From assembly GCA_020055645.1 (NCBI GenBank), contig CM034546.1, forward strand, positions 112,065,375 to 112,129,374: a stretch of DNA of 64,000 nucleotides, written 5' to 3'. Position numbers and translations under genes: made by a program. Each line of letters starts with the position of its first letter. Position 1 is the first letter of the stretch. A model generated the notes under the pieces. It saw only the letters and a list, made by a program, of their open reading frames with translations, was not told the origin of the DNA and did not search any database. This DNA is from Tomocerus qinae (lineage: Eukaryota; Arthropoda; Collembola; Entomobryomorpha; Tomoceridae). Shown here piece after piece: positions 1-11,716 of this stretch.

Positions 1-2029
1 AATGGTCAAGTCCCGACCCCGCCTCAGCCAGATATCGATTATTCTGATGATGAGCCGAATTTGTCTAACAGGTAAATTATGATTTTCTGCATAATAATTA
101 CTTTATCGGTTCTATGATTTAATGCATTGAAATAATTGTAGTAGAGTGATTTTCTGTAGCTATTTAGTTTGATAACTTTTGTTTTCTGTGTTTGTTTTTG
201 TATATTTTGTTTGCCCAACCCGTAATTGCTACCCTGTCTTAATTGTTGTTGAACCAATCACCCAATTAATGATGAAAAGTGAGACGAACCCAGGAGAAAA
301 GTGGCTAATGGATCGCTACCATATGTCCGAGTCTGTACGAATTGGATCAAATCGAAAACGGTCTTTGAGCTTTAATAATGTTTCTGGAGCTGAGATACGA
401 AACAGAATTCACAGTCATGCCCACAATTATGAAAGTTACTCGAACAACAAGGAAGGTCCTTTGAAGAAATTCTTGAACCGCACAAAGTCACTAATTTTCA
501 AGAGAACTGTAGATGAGAAAATCGATTCAATTTCCGTGGCTAGCTCAGTCTCCTCGGATATATGGGGCTCTCATGATTCAATTGTTCGACTTTCCGACTT
601 GCAGAGGAAAGAAAATGCCCTGAATCCATCTGAACCAACAGATTCAAATAGCAATAGCAACAGCAGTAACACAATTAGCGCCCATAACACTTCTGAATAT
701 CCGAAAGCTGTCTCGATTAAAGAGGACTCGCCTCCACCACCAATCCCGCCACCATTACCGAGTAGAGAAGAACTTCATAAGCACCGCAAGAATATTACTT
801 CCAATGCAAATACCAATAACAATACAACAACCTCCTCAATTAAAGACTCTGAAAGTTGTATAGTCATCAAAGATCACACCCGACCGAAAATATATAGCAG
901 TGATGAATCGCATCATTACGGCGAGAAAGCTCCCAAGGCAGTTAGACAAAAGCCTCCTCCTAAGAAAATTATTTCTCTGGATGTAGATATCACTGAGCCC
1001 CCAATGCCCAAGGGAGATAAAATGGCAAAATCTGGAAAACATGCAAATGTGAATCGAATGGAATCATTTGGTTGTTCTGAAGCCCCGATTGTGCCAATGA
1101 ATTATCGTCGCAGTACTAACGGTACCTCAATGAAAAGCACTCAAGGCTCCGTTTCCAGTCGGAAGCCCGAAACATTTAGATCAGGGAGATCTGTTGGAAT
1201 TGGCCGCTCTTACATTGTTGAAGCTCATAAATCAAATCGTACTACTAGTAGATATGGAACCATTAATTCTTACAGCGATAATTTGGAAGAAGATGATGAC
1301 CAAGTTGATGATTTTGATGATGATGATGATTACGAAGATAACAGCAGCGTGTTTGCTGAACAAATAGTCGAGGAGAAAAAAGTTAGCAAGCTCAATAAGG
1401 AGAAAATTGTAAGGAAGGAGGAGGACGAGACAATAGATACACTCCGCACCCGACGCCACGGAGGATACAAAAAGGGAGACCCTTCAAAACTTAAATCGCA
1501 ATCACTTAGAATCGTTAGTGCCAATTCTGGAAGTATGAGTAGCAGTAGTAAGCAGCTTGCAGTCTACAGAGAAGGGAGTTATGAGACTCCTTCAGAAGTT
1601 TCTTCGTTTGTGCCAAAAATAAGTAAAGTAAGTCCCGAAATCACGGATTATCCCAATCTTCGCAAGGGAAAATCTGCTGGATCCGTTAAGTCTCCACAGA
1701 AAGTGAGACCGACTCATTTTAAAGGATCGATTCGCTCCGAAGTCCACACCGTGGAACTGATTGCTACTGACACAGATGACGAGAAACCAGTTTTTGATTA
1801 CGGAAGACATATTCATCGCAGATTATATTATCCAGAACGCTCTTCCAAATTGGATCAGAAATCCGAACGCTCTGGAAATCTTTGTGGCCCATGGTCCGTC
1901 TCTTATCATTTTCTTTCGTTTATTTTCAACCATTTTTGTCATTTTATCAGTTCTCCTAATTTATTTTTTCCTTTTTCAATGGACAGGTACGATCTGTGGG
2001 GCATCGATCCATCTGTGTCTTTACACTGA
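1..2029 (+). CDS. 3' part of gene for a long disordered Pro/Ser-rich protein (partial at left edge)
   Basis: The left edge lies inside an exon (1-71, phase 2 at its end, donor AG|GTAAAT) reading NGQVPTPPQPDIDYSDDEP. A large exon follows and stays open to a TGA at 2027-2029. The only nearby frame-compatible acceptor ends at 279 and has a weak pyrimidine tract, so that junction is uncertain. The product is low-complexity: Asn/Ser tracts, a profilin/SH3-type run PPPPIPPPLP near 740, RQKPPPKK near 945, and an acidic Asp run near 1290-1340. Near the end an in-frame 93-nt segment (1894-1986, GT...AG) may be spliced out, which would join GPW to YDLWGIDPSVSLH. I recognise no domain. A cytoskeletal or scaffold tail is possible but unproven. 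A polyadenylation signal lies at 2601. That it is coding is likely from length and composition; the family is unknown. Confidence 0.7.
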
Positions 2030-4199
2030 TCCGTCTGTGTCTGCTAGACTTTATTTTTTACTGATTTTTGTTAGTTGTGTAATGTAATATTTAGTAAAAT
2101 TCGATTTGATCTTTCTTTGTCCTTGGTAATCCCTTCCCCCTTTCTTACTAATACTTTTTAACAGTGTAAAATGTAAAGTAGGTTAATATTAATTTTGTTA
2201 TAATAGTTTTATTTTGTAGTATTATATAATTTTAACGTTTTATTAAGGTTTTAATGACATTTCAATGTAAATTGTATGTATTCAGCCTACGGGCTTTAAA
2301 AGCTGTTTTCATTTTCAGACTTCAGCTCCGACATTCCGTTTATTTCGTATGAAAAATTGACAAACTTAACTAACTCTCTACAGTAGTAGGATTAAAGTGT
2401 ATTTTGTTATACAGTTACGACAGGAACTTCATCGAGAATCAATACCCAACTCTCAAGATGAGACAACTTCACGGCAACGAGGGTGCTAATTAATTCACGA
2501 GAAGAGAGCCACGACAATGCGGAACTCATTTCATTGTCTGTTCCGTACTTAATCTATCTGTATTTAAAAGTTTCAGCATTGACAATGCCATTTTTACATT
2601 AATAAAAGATTTTGCTTGAGAAAATCGCACCATGAGTAATGCAACGGTGAATACAATTAGGATCGAAATGTTAACAGTAGTACTTCCATGTCTTCACCGA
2701 TAATAGCAGGTGATGATCACACTCTTTTGGTCGGTATAACATGAATTTTGGTATTACCTATGTATTATTCCAGGATAATGTTATTTTCAAGCCAGTTTTA
2801 AATAAAATATTGACAAATCCCTCTCCGTGTATTATTTGCATGTTAAACATCTTACATAGAATATTTTAAGCATGATAATTTAAGGTTGATAGAACAATGC
2901 AGATGACTTGAAGCAATAATGTGGATGGTTCACGGGTAGAATTGCTACATTTATTTGCACTATTCGCTCCGTTTGCTTATACATTGTCAAAAGTAAAGTT
3001 TAGTGAACTAAAGCAGATTGCTACATCGTAATAGTTTTCCGCATCTGCAAGATATCATACTAATAATTGATGTTCGTCTGAGATTCTAAACTTTTGATAC
3101 TTAAGTAATATTAATGATTCTCCTTCGTTTTGTGCACTGAATCAGTGAGTACCTTTATCAAGTGTTGAACTTAGACTATAAATCGAATGAAAACGAAAAA
3201 TCATAGAAAGCAGACATATTTCTTCAAACATTTAACATGATTAGTCAGAGTTTACGTTGTATGTCGAGATGAAATGGAGGTTTTGATGAGACAACGGGGT
3301 AATGACCCAAGTTAGTAGATTCTCGTATGGCATACAATATTTGGTTTAGAATTTACAATATTAAGTGAAACGAAATTCTAAAATTCCATTGAAATTCCAT
3401 TCACGTCTTGGGTAGTTATGCATAGACACTTGGTATTTGTAATAGATAAAAGATGCTAGGACACGAGTGGTTGAGAATGGTACTAGTTAGGAAGTTATAA
3501 GCATAAAACTAATAATACTTTGTGTAAGATAGTGAATTCGCAATTGAAAACAAGGCAGTAATAATATGGTTGTTGAATTTATCTGGGGAGAATCTCCCCC
3601 ATATATAGAGAGAGTATATTAGAGTTGAAAAGTTGATGGTAATGACAAGAGCGAAGGTTTCATGAATAGAGACAGAGGATAAAGTAGAGAAATGATATTC
3701 TCGCGTGCTCATTGAGTCGACTGTGGTAGTTTTGCCCATTGGAAAAGGTTGATCATCACATAAAGTACATTAGTTGGTGGCTCGTGTCTATAGAGCGGGT
3801 TGAAAAGATCCCACTTTAAAAATGAAGTTAATATCCTCCGGAACCTCGATAACGTTGGTTTGGAGCTAATATAGCGTGGTGCACGATGACAAGGAAATTC
3901 TAGCCGTCATCTCTATAAGCACTTGCAAAACGAGGGAAGAAGGTGTATACTTATAAAATGCAAGCATAAGCAAGTATGCGCATAAAGTTCACGAAAGTCC
4001 ATAAGTACGCGTTCCATTATGGCAGATGTAGATCTCTTTTTGCTATAAATAGTTACAAAAGGAGAATACGTTTGTATTTTGTGTAGGAAAAGTTGTAGGG
4101 ACTGACAACATAACTTTATATGTAAGTATACAGTCCTTTGGGTTAGGAACCTACACACACAATAGTCAAGCGTGGTTTTTGGTAGCGTGGTTTGTATCC
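2030..4199. other. 3' UTR and AT-rich intergenic DNA
   Basis: After the stop of the first gene there is AT-rich sequence with no coding-like open frame on either strand. The short frames near 3510-3740 and 3913-4215 (minus) lack splice context or recognisable protein and are treated as chance. Nothing else is seen apart from the polyadenylation signals. Confidence 0.5.
2601..2606 (+). terminator. candidate polyadenylation signal of the first gene
   Basis: AATAAA lies about 570 bases past the stop at 2029. A second AATAAA occurs near 2800. Which one is used cannot be decided from sequence alone. Confidence 0.4.
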
Positions 4200-4209
4200 T
4201 ATATAAAAG
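4200..4209 (+). promoter_or_regulatory. possible TATA box upstream of the gamma-subunit-like gene
   Basis: TATATAAAAG is followed by G-rich sequence and, about 100 bases on, by repeated TCAGT words (CAGTCAGTCAGTTTGAG near 4300, and again near 4573-4595) resembling the arthropod initiator. Spacing from the TATA word to the nearest TCAGT is much longer than the usual 30 bases, and the background is AT-rich, so this is a weak call. Confidence 0.25.
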
Positions 4210-5442
4210 GGGCACTACCTTATATGGGTTATAATTCTTATAGTATTTACCCGGGTATATTATATCTTTCTGTTGCCAGGCAAAGGGGAGTGCGGACGGA
4301 GGCAGTCAGTCAGTTTGAGTCACACATTGGAAATAGTTGAGTTTGAGTAGATGAGGAAGTATATAAGTAAGGGAAGATATTATTAGGTAGCGGTGTAGAT
4401 GTAGATGTATGTAGGTAGTTCGGTAGGGGAAGGAAAGCATCTATGTAAGGAAGAATAAGAGGGAAAGCATTATTGAGTTGAGTCTGGAGCGAATTTCTAT
4501 CTTGGGTTGGTTGGGGTTAAATAGAAATCCAAATGCGCAGGGAAAGTGATCCATACAGCGATCCAGCATCCAGTTCAGCTCAGTTCAGTCACTCAGACAG
4601 TGTACTGCTGTGTACTTGGCTAATGCACCACCACGCCAAGCAAGCCTTAAAAAGCTACCACACATCCACACCAATATTGAGATAGGGAAAAAAGGACAAG
4701 TACAACTAAATAAGTACAACCACGACTCTGCTCCTATATTATATTGTAGTCGTTACAAAGTAAAAGAGCCGAAATCCGGAAAACACACACACACTTGTAC
4801 AGCACGAAAGTTTGAGGGAGGAGAAAATGAGAACTTTTCCAGGCAGACTTCTGACTAATACTAAATAGAACTTGGAATTCTCCTTTGTGTTCTACGTACT
4901 ACTATAATATAGACACACTAGCTCAAGAAGACTTATATTGGTAATAAAATCTACTCTACAAACTCAATTCACTGACCAGACCAACTCCAATATCAGTCAG
5001 GCAACACGAAGACGTACCTTCTTCACATTTCTCACACAAATAAAAATACACATTCGCAATTTAGTGAGCACAAGAAATATATTGCTCCCTTCCCTGAAAA
5101 TCAATTAATCCTACAGTTTCCTAACAAACGGCAAAACATTTCTGTGATAGTTTCTATTAGTTCTTTTCTCTTCCAGTTACTTTATCATCCATTCCATTTC
5201 AATTGCCATTGCGAGAGAACTACTTGGGATTTATTACTTTAACGTATAATCGTGTATCGAAATACTAACTATTCCTTCCTACTAGTTATACACATTGTTA
5301 CTTTGAGGTACTTTTAATCGTATAAAGTTACTCGGCATCAAGTAATACAGTTAGTCACCGCAAAACAATCCCGTTTGTCACCGAATGTTGCCTGTCACAC
5401 TATAAGTAGAGATAGAGTCTTTATGGATACAAATTGCCAGCT
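4210..5442 (+). other. probable 5' leader or promoter region of the gamma-subunit-like gene
   Basis: No convincing coding sequence is present. TCAGT-type initiator words and a short CA repeat near 4783 are visible. The transcript start is unknown, so how much of this stretch is 5' UTR cannot be stated. Confidence 0.35.
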
Positions 5443-5446
5443 ATGA
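5423..5446 (+). promoter_or_regulatory. short upstream ORF overlapping the start codon
   Basis: An ATG at 5423 opens a seven-codon frame (MDTNCQL) whose TGA at 5444-5446 overlaps the presumed main start ATG at 5443 in an ATGA arrangement. If the transcript begins upstream, this could tune translation of the membrane protein by reinitiation or leaky scanning. The overlap is read directly; the role is inference. Confidence 0.4.
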
Positions 5447-6846
5447 AGAAACATTATAAGCATTTAGCGGTGTTAGGAACTCTTTGCTGTATTGCGGCTT
5501 TAGCTGTTCTATGGTGTTCCGTGTTGACATATGATTGGCTTACTTTACAAGAACCTCAGGTCGATGAACTGGAGCTGGACAAATTCGGACAAAATGGACA
5601 AGAGCCAACACCTCATCTTATTCGGGCCAGGTTCGGTCTTTTTAAAATGTGTGTCCAAGATTCTCAAAAGAAAACAGGCGAGTGCTACGATTTGAACTGG
5701 TTCGACTTTTTACACAATGACCCTTCAAGGAAAATGCAAACTATGCCCACTGAACTTATAAGCAACATTATAGAAAAACTAAGGTAAGTTTTCTTCCTTT
5801 TCATCTCTGTCGGTAGGATAACAAAGAAAGATTTGCACTGGTTGCAAATAGAAGAAAACCGGCGGCGTGTTTACAAATTGTATGAAGGAAAACATTGTTG
5901 TTTTTTTGTTCCAGGTTTACAATGCCCTTTATTGGTTTATCCGTGGTGTTTACATCTGCTTCTTTTCTGTGTCTAACTTTCGGACATTTTTGTCCGAAGA
6001 ACAAGAAAATAATAGAAGCCAGCATGCTCATTCTCGGAGGTAATATTCTTGTTGAGTTTCTCTTGCTTGTGTACATAACAAGTAGGTCTAAAATGGTATT
6101 CTGATGTTTGATGTGTTCCCAGTAGTGTAATATTGTGTATTGAGATGCTGGTGTGTGGATGTGCACACGAATCGATAAATTATACGGAAATAAGGAGGAG
6201 AAGGAATAAAACTGAATAATGTAGTCGAAAGTATGTGATAGGTTGGATGAATGGTTTAGTTAGAGCGGTAATGGATTGACTAAATTGTTTGGTTGCAGGC
6301 CTGTGTCAAGCAACAGCATTGCTCACATTTGTCTCTCAAATCGGTTCAGAATTCGAGGCCAATCTCCCGTATAGTCACCACCAGAAGAGACTGACCACGT
6401 TCTACAAATATAAATACGGCTACTCATTCTACTTGTTTCTCCTCTCCTTCAGTCTCTCAGAGTTGGCCGCTCTGTTTGACATGGCAGCTTATTTCAGAAA
6501 ATTTCCCCCGAACCACTATGTTATCACATTCCATCGTCAAGCCGAGCCTTCTCCATTTATGGGCATTAGTACGAATAGTCGCAGCCACCATATGAGCAGT
6601 CATCAAAATACTTTGAGTAAACATCCAGACATTTGTAATGATTTCAGTTCCGAACATATTGACCTAACAGCCACACGATTGGACGACCCGGGAATGCCAC
6701 TTCCTCCTCAATCCTACATTAATCCAGAAGTGACGATTACGACAATTGAACGAAACAGTGGTTACGGCACTTTAAGAAATCCCAAGTTGCCCTCAACTAC
6801 CACAATGGAAAGCTTTGGCACACTCAGGAAGGAAAATAACCTTTAG
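5443..6846 (+). CDS. four-pass calcium-channel gamma-subunit/TARP-like membrane protein
   Basis: Three coding exons: 5443-5783, 5915-6039 and 6299-6846, with donors GTAAGT and GTAATA, pyrimidine-rich acceptors and consistent phases; 337 residues. TM1 is about residues 7-30. The first extracellular loop has W32 and GLFKMC (65-70) with a second Cys at 81, a variant of the W-GLW-C-C signature of the claudin/PMP22/CACNG superfamily. TM2 is about 119-138, TM3 149-170, TM4 197-220. YKYGYSFYLFLLSFSLSE around TM4 closely resembles the stargazin-type YSYGWSFY...SF..AE segment. The cytoplasmic tail of about 117 residues is Ser/Thr-rich and has two GTLR words. Family knowledge suggests an auxiliary subunit of calcium channels or glutamate receptors at the plasma membrane; the exact orthologue is not established. 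The start was chosen as the first ATG of the open frame. Confidence 0.85.
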
Positions 6847-9665
6847 TGAAAATTAATTACCTTACTTACTATCTTTCTACTCCATATTCCGTTTCCTCTC
6901 TTCTTCCCAGCTCATCTCTATTCCACCAAACTCAATTAGAGTTCTACATTGTTCTCAAAACTATGTACTACTCTGATAGAAGTTCGTCCTTTAGAGCTAC
7001 AACAGTCTTATACTATATACCTATATACTTATATATAGATATACCTAATAGAAATACATACTAATAGCTCTACGTACATAAACATTATACCAAATACTAC
7101 ACAACAACATTTAAGTACCAACCAACACTTACGTTCATTCTTGTTCTCTTAGAAAAGAGTGAACTCAGAACGCTTATCAACATTACATAGAGACACTTAT
7201 GGCTTTTGTATACAACCTCAAGTAGCTACTACTACGACCAGTGCTCTCTCGCTAAATATAATCAGCCCCGTTCTCAAGTACTTATAAAGTAGCTATACCT
7301 ACCTTCTTTTCATTCACTAAACTAGGCTTAAACAGATTTACAATCCTATAATATTATAGTCTTTTGTAATACCCAATGAATATTATACATTTTTTTTCAG
7401 TATTATAAATGATCTCTTATAAATCAATTGAATAGGTTTTCCCCAAGTTAAACTAGTCAAGATTTATGTAACAATCACAATGAAATTATAGTCAACAAAT
7501 CAAAAAGTTCTGAATTCATGCTCATTTTAAGTTACTGATGACAATTGCCAATTTTGGATAGTCTGTAGTCTATATTATGTGTGTGTGTTGTAACTGATAA
7601 TCTTTATCATGGTAAATACTCAGTGAAAATGGAACAATATTTAATATTAGAATCTGAAAGTGTATCCATGTGCAAAAGTGGAAAGATTATCATAAATTAT
7701 ACTCTTATGTGTGGTCATTACAGCACAAATGGCCTACAGTACCTTTAAATAGGACTATTAATGTCAATAAATATGAGCTGTTCACGAATAGGTGCACCAG
7801 CTGCCTATCCTTACAACTCCTGCAACAAAATGAAGAGAGAATCTCGCAAATATCAATATCATTGTTCTCTCCGACATCTATTTCTAGACTTTGACAGGGA
7901 TGACTAAACAATATGGTTCTTTACACATCTGTTTGGCAATTGCATTATTGTAGGAATTGTGACACGCTAACGTGGACAGCATAGCTAAAATGGGCATACA
8001 TAATGTATAAGTGTTATTCTTAGATATCATTTTCGAGTAATGTATTGTAGGCTTATAGTGAGAATTGTCGAAGCAATTGTAAAGCATGTTTTGTACTCAT
8101 TTTGTAAAGTAGCGTAGTTTGGTTTATACAATGATTTATAATACGGGAGGCCAAAGCCAATTTGTGTGCCACGAATAGTCTGTTTAATACAATAATATCA
8201 TGATAACGAAAATTAATGCTATGAAATGTAAATACTAATTATTGCTGATTGCCTGTCTACGATTCTTTAAATGTGAATTTACAGATGAGCTTCTTCCCGT
8301 TGCTTTATTACTATTTCAGTTTAATGTACAAATGAGTGAAAGATGATAGCGCATAAGAATATTAAAAATACAATAAATTAAATTGGATTTGGTTATTTTA
8401 TTTGACGTTTAGTAAAAATTATTGTAACCTTATTACATTGATGAAAATGTTTTATAGATAATTTAGTTTTATGATCAACTTGTTTATGTGTCATATAATT
8501 TTAAGTGCATTAATTATAGGGAATGCTATTGCTGGCATTTTCCATGGTGGACAAGTTACCGTCTTATTACTACATAAAGAATGATTTTGAAGCATACCTG
8601 GGAGAAAAATAAAATGTAAGAGTTGTATGTAATTGTAAAATGAGAGATATTCCCGAAGAAAACATATGTTCAGAGAGAAGGGATGATGGATTCTTATATG
8701 GTAGATAATAATTTGATGTACACATAGCTATACGTTTTGTAAAAGCTGCTCTAATTATTAGGATGAGTGTGTTTGTATTCTAGACAGTAATTCTTTAAAT
8801 GTGAGTGTATTCTGCAATGAGGATGAGACTCAAATAAAAATTGTTTTGTGGAACTTGTCGTTTGTGTTAACTTATCTGAATTCGCCTCACAAATCGATCA
8901 ATTTGGTATATTAGCCCTAGAGCTGGTAGTACTAATAGGATTTGAATTCCAGACACATACTTGAATGAAAGCATCTGCCCTTCTGTAATATCTCGTTAGT
9001 GATCAAGCTAGATTGGTGAGCCAAGGCTTTGAAAAAACAATAAACGTTAATTCTTCTGTTAATTGCAATTGGCAATAAATTTCAAAGCAATTGGCTAATT
9101 GTAATCTGTAGATTAAATGTCTAACCAATAAAAGGATTAAATTTATCTACCTTTAACCCAGATACACAAAACCAATTTTGTCTAAATTGGAAAAAGGGTT
9201 GTAACTGGTAGAGAAGTTTCTTGATACTCTCTGCGGTCATATATTCTATATGGGAGTGATAATATAATTTGCTTTTAGTAGCTTTTGGAAGGATGAAACA
9301 AGTAGACATGAGTGAGTGGACGAGACGGGAGTATATAGTAAGAAAGCAATTAATGGAGAAGGATCAAAATTAGATTTCCTTATGCTGTAATAGGTTGGGT
9401 TAAAAAATAGCTAGGATAATGTTATATGCGATGATGTTATAAGTAACTGTTATATTGCGACCGAATTGCAAACAAGAAGTGCTTGCGAATTTGAACGTAC
9501 TAATAGGATCTGTAGATGTATTATTGTGTAGTAGTATTTTTGCAGAGTAAATTCGCCTTCAATTCAGATTGGGATTAGGTATAGTCTAGTGAAATTGGGT
9601 TTAAAGTAGCTTTAGTAGTAGCAGCAGTGATTCTTCTTTCTTCTCTCGGAGAACAAGTTGATGGC
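6847..9665. other. 3' UTR and intergenic DNA
   Basis: Only short frames without recognisable protein occur. Candidate AATAAA signals sit at 8833-8838 and near 8370. A very long 3' UTR reaching one of them is possible for the preceding gene, which would suit a neuronal transcript, but the sequence does not prove it. Confidence 0.4.
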
Positions 9666-9773
9666 ATGAGACACAGCCTTAATCAATTGTTGGCAGAGTG
9701 TCAAGTAATGTTCCCGGTTAAAAGGAAGACTTTCATTGTACTGTTGTTCTTGGGTATCCTATTCGTCTGTGTG
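9666..9773 (+). CDS. possible orphan first exon encoding a signal anchor
   Basis: From ATG 9666 a frame reads MRHSLNQLLAECQVM, then a basic PVKRK and about 18 hydrophobic residues (TFIVLLFLGILFVCV), and meets a good donor (GTG|GTAAGC) after 9773 in phase 0. This is the layout of a type II membrane protein start (glycosyltransferase- or sulfotransferase-like). No matching second exon was found downstream, and phase 0 does not fit exon 2 of the next gene, which needs phase 2. It may be chance, or the first exon of a gene I could not resolve. Confidence 0.25.
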
Positions 9774-11716
9774 GTAAGCTGTACCAAGATAAATATGCAA
9801 AACCTCAATGCAATGAAATTGAACTTACTCCCTACTATGTTTATGTTAATTCTTTTATACATAGTTCAGTGTAGGTATTGTGTAACAAATGGGAGCTAAC
9901 TTTAGGATATTATGTTTCCTGTGTTTCTATTACATTGTATAGATAAATTCTAGAGGTAAAATTACCTTTAACTCTACAAAGTTTACAAAAGGGAGAAAAT
10001 TTCTCGAGATTTGAATATTTGAAATGTAGAAACTATATTTAAATTGCCAAGTATTATTATACACTTAGAGGTTGGAGAAATATTATATCATAGAGTATAC
10101 TAATTGTAAGTGGGCATATATGAAGAAGATATTTGAGGATTAGCTCGAAGAAGATTGTCAGTTTTTATTCGTGAATGTAGACTGAAAGATCTAATAAAAT
10201 CCTGAAGCGTTGTATCATCAAGTTTCTGGTTCACTTGCAAGAAATGTTTGTGTAGGGAGTTCAGAAAAGCATTTAAACGTACGTGTGGCATGTCTCTACG
10301 GAGCTGAGTGCATCTCACTCGAGGTAAGTCAGCTCTAGTTGAGTAATCGGGGGGAAATTGCAAACAACTTGTTTATGTATTTTAAGTATTTTCGCAATAT
10401 ATTGAGTTATGTGAAAAGAAATTGAATGATGTTTACCGTAGGAGGATTCAAGAGATATGTGCGTACTTGTGGCTAAATTGGATTGAATAACCATTAAGAT
10501 CAAGTCACTCGTAAATGTATCACAGATGTGATAGTGTACTTCGGATATGTGGATAGAAAGACAATCAGTCAAATGGGTAAACAGTAGAATCTTTGGACGC
10601 ATCGTTGGATTTCTTCATTCTAATTTTGGCTAAAGGGTTTCAAACACCACTACCGGTCTAATTTTAGTTAGAAGCTCCTAGCACACTATTCAGATTTCAG
10701 TTTCTTCCGATCTTTCTCTTAAGATAACATCTGATGAACCACCAGAAGCACTAGACCGAACCAGAGGAAACTCCACTAAACTCTACCAAATGAGAGCAAG
10801 TTCTACTTCTCTACTCCTAGTATAACTATCACAATCTCCCAATTTTTATCTTCTGCCTTACACTCTTTGCATTGTTAGTGCCACTAACACTGAAACTTCA
10901 CACCCGACTCCCAAAAAAATACACAACCCCTATTCTTCCGAGTTCACTTTCCTGACAATACTATTGTACTGCTATAGTGTGTAGTGTCACCACATTTCTG
11001 TCTTTCGGGAACTCTAAAATCACTACTTACAACTCCGAAATTGCAAACAACAGAGGATAAACACATACAATGAAAACAAAAACTGCTCTCGCATTCATAT
11101 CACTTCGAAATTGTGTCACCTGAAATTGCATGATTATCATTTACACAATCTACTTATATGTACAAGGAACAGTTCCGAGAAATAATACATTGAATATCTA
11201 ACTTTCTCAGGAAAAGTTTTCTAAATTGTGAATGTGAAACTTTAGCAGCCTTAAGGTTAGCCATTGTACTACTTATTTCTAAAGAAACTTCTTTTCTATT
11301 CAACATTATGTCATTTTCACTTCCATTCTCAACACCAAATCCAATTTAGAATTGCAAAAAGCGTTCATCAACAAAGGTGGTCACTCTTTACATATATTTG
11401 GAAGTAAACTACCTCTCGTTCTCATCTACACTGTGGAAATTCATCGGAAAAAAGAGCTTTGTGTCTATATTTTAGTTCTACAAAGAGATTGTGATGCTAT
11501 ACTTGTTATGACATCAATAGACGAAAACTTGCGTTCTTCGAATTGCATTTTAACATGTTTAAAAGTTTGCAAATGTTATCCGAATAGTATTTAGGAGAAA
11601 TTTTCGTTCTTTTTAAAACAAATATGATTTTTTCAGAAATTTAAACTACCTCAGCGCCATTGCTAAAGAAATTCTTAACTTCTGTGTACAATATTTGTTT
11701 GTCACAATTAAAAACG
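9774..11716. other. intergenic DNA upstream of the second claudin-like gene
   Basis: No supported gene. Minus-strand frames at 10100-10602 and the plus frame at 11352-11594 lack motifs or splice partners. The final part presumably includes the 5' UTR of the gene starting at 11717. Confidence 0.35.

Noticed and set aside
4610..4858. 82-codon frame in the leader of the gamma-subunit-like gene
   Set aside because: Begins at a non-ATG codon, includes a CA repeat and lacks recognisable protein; treated as 5' leader.
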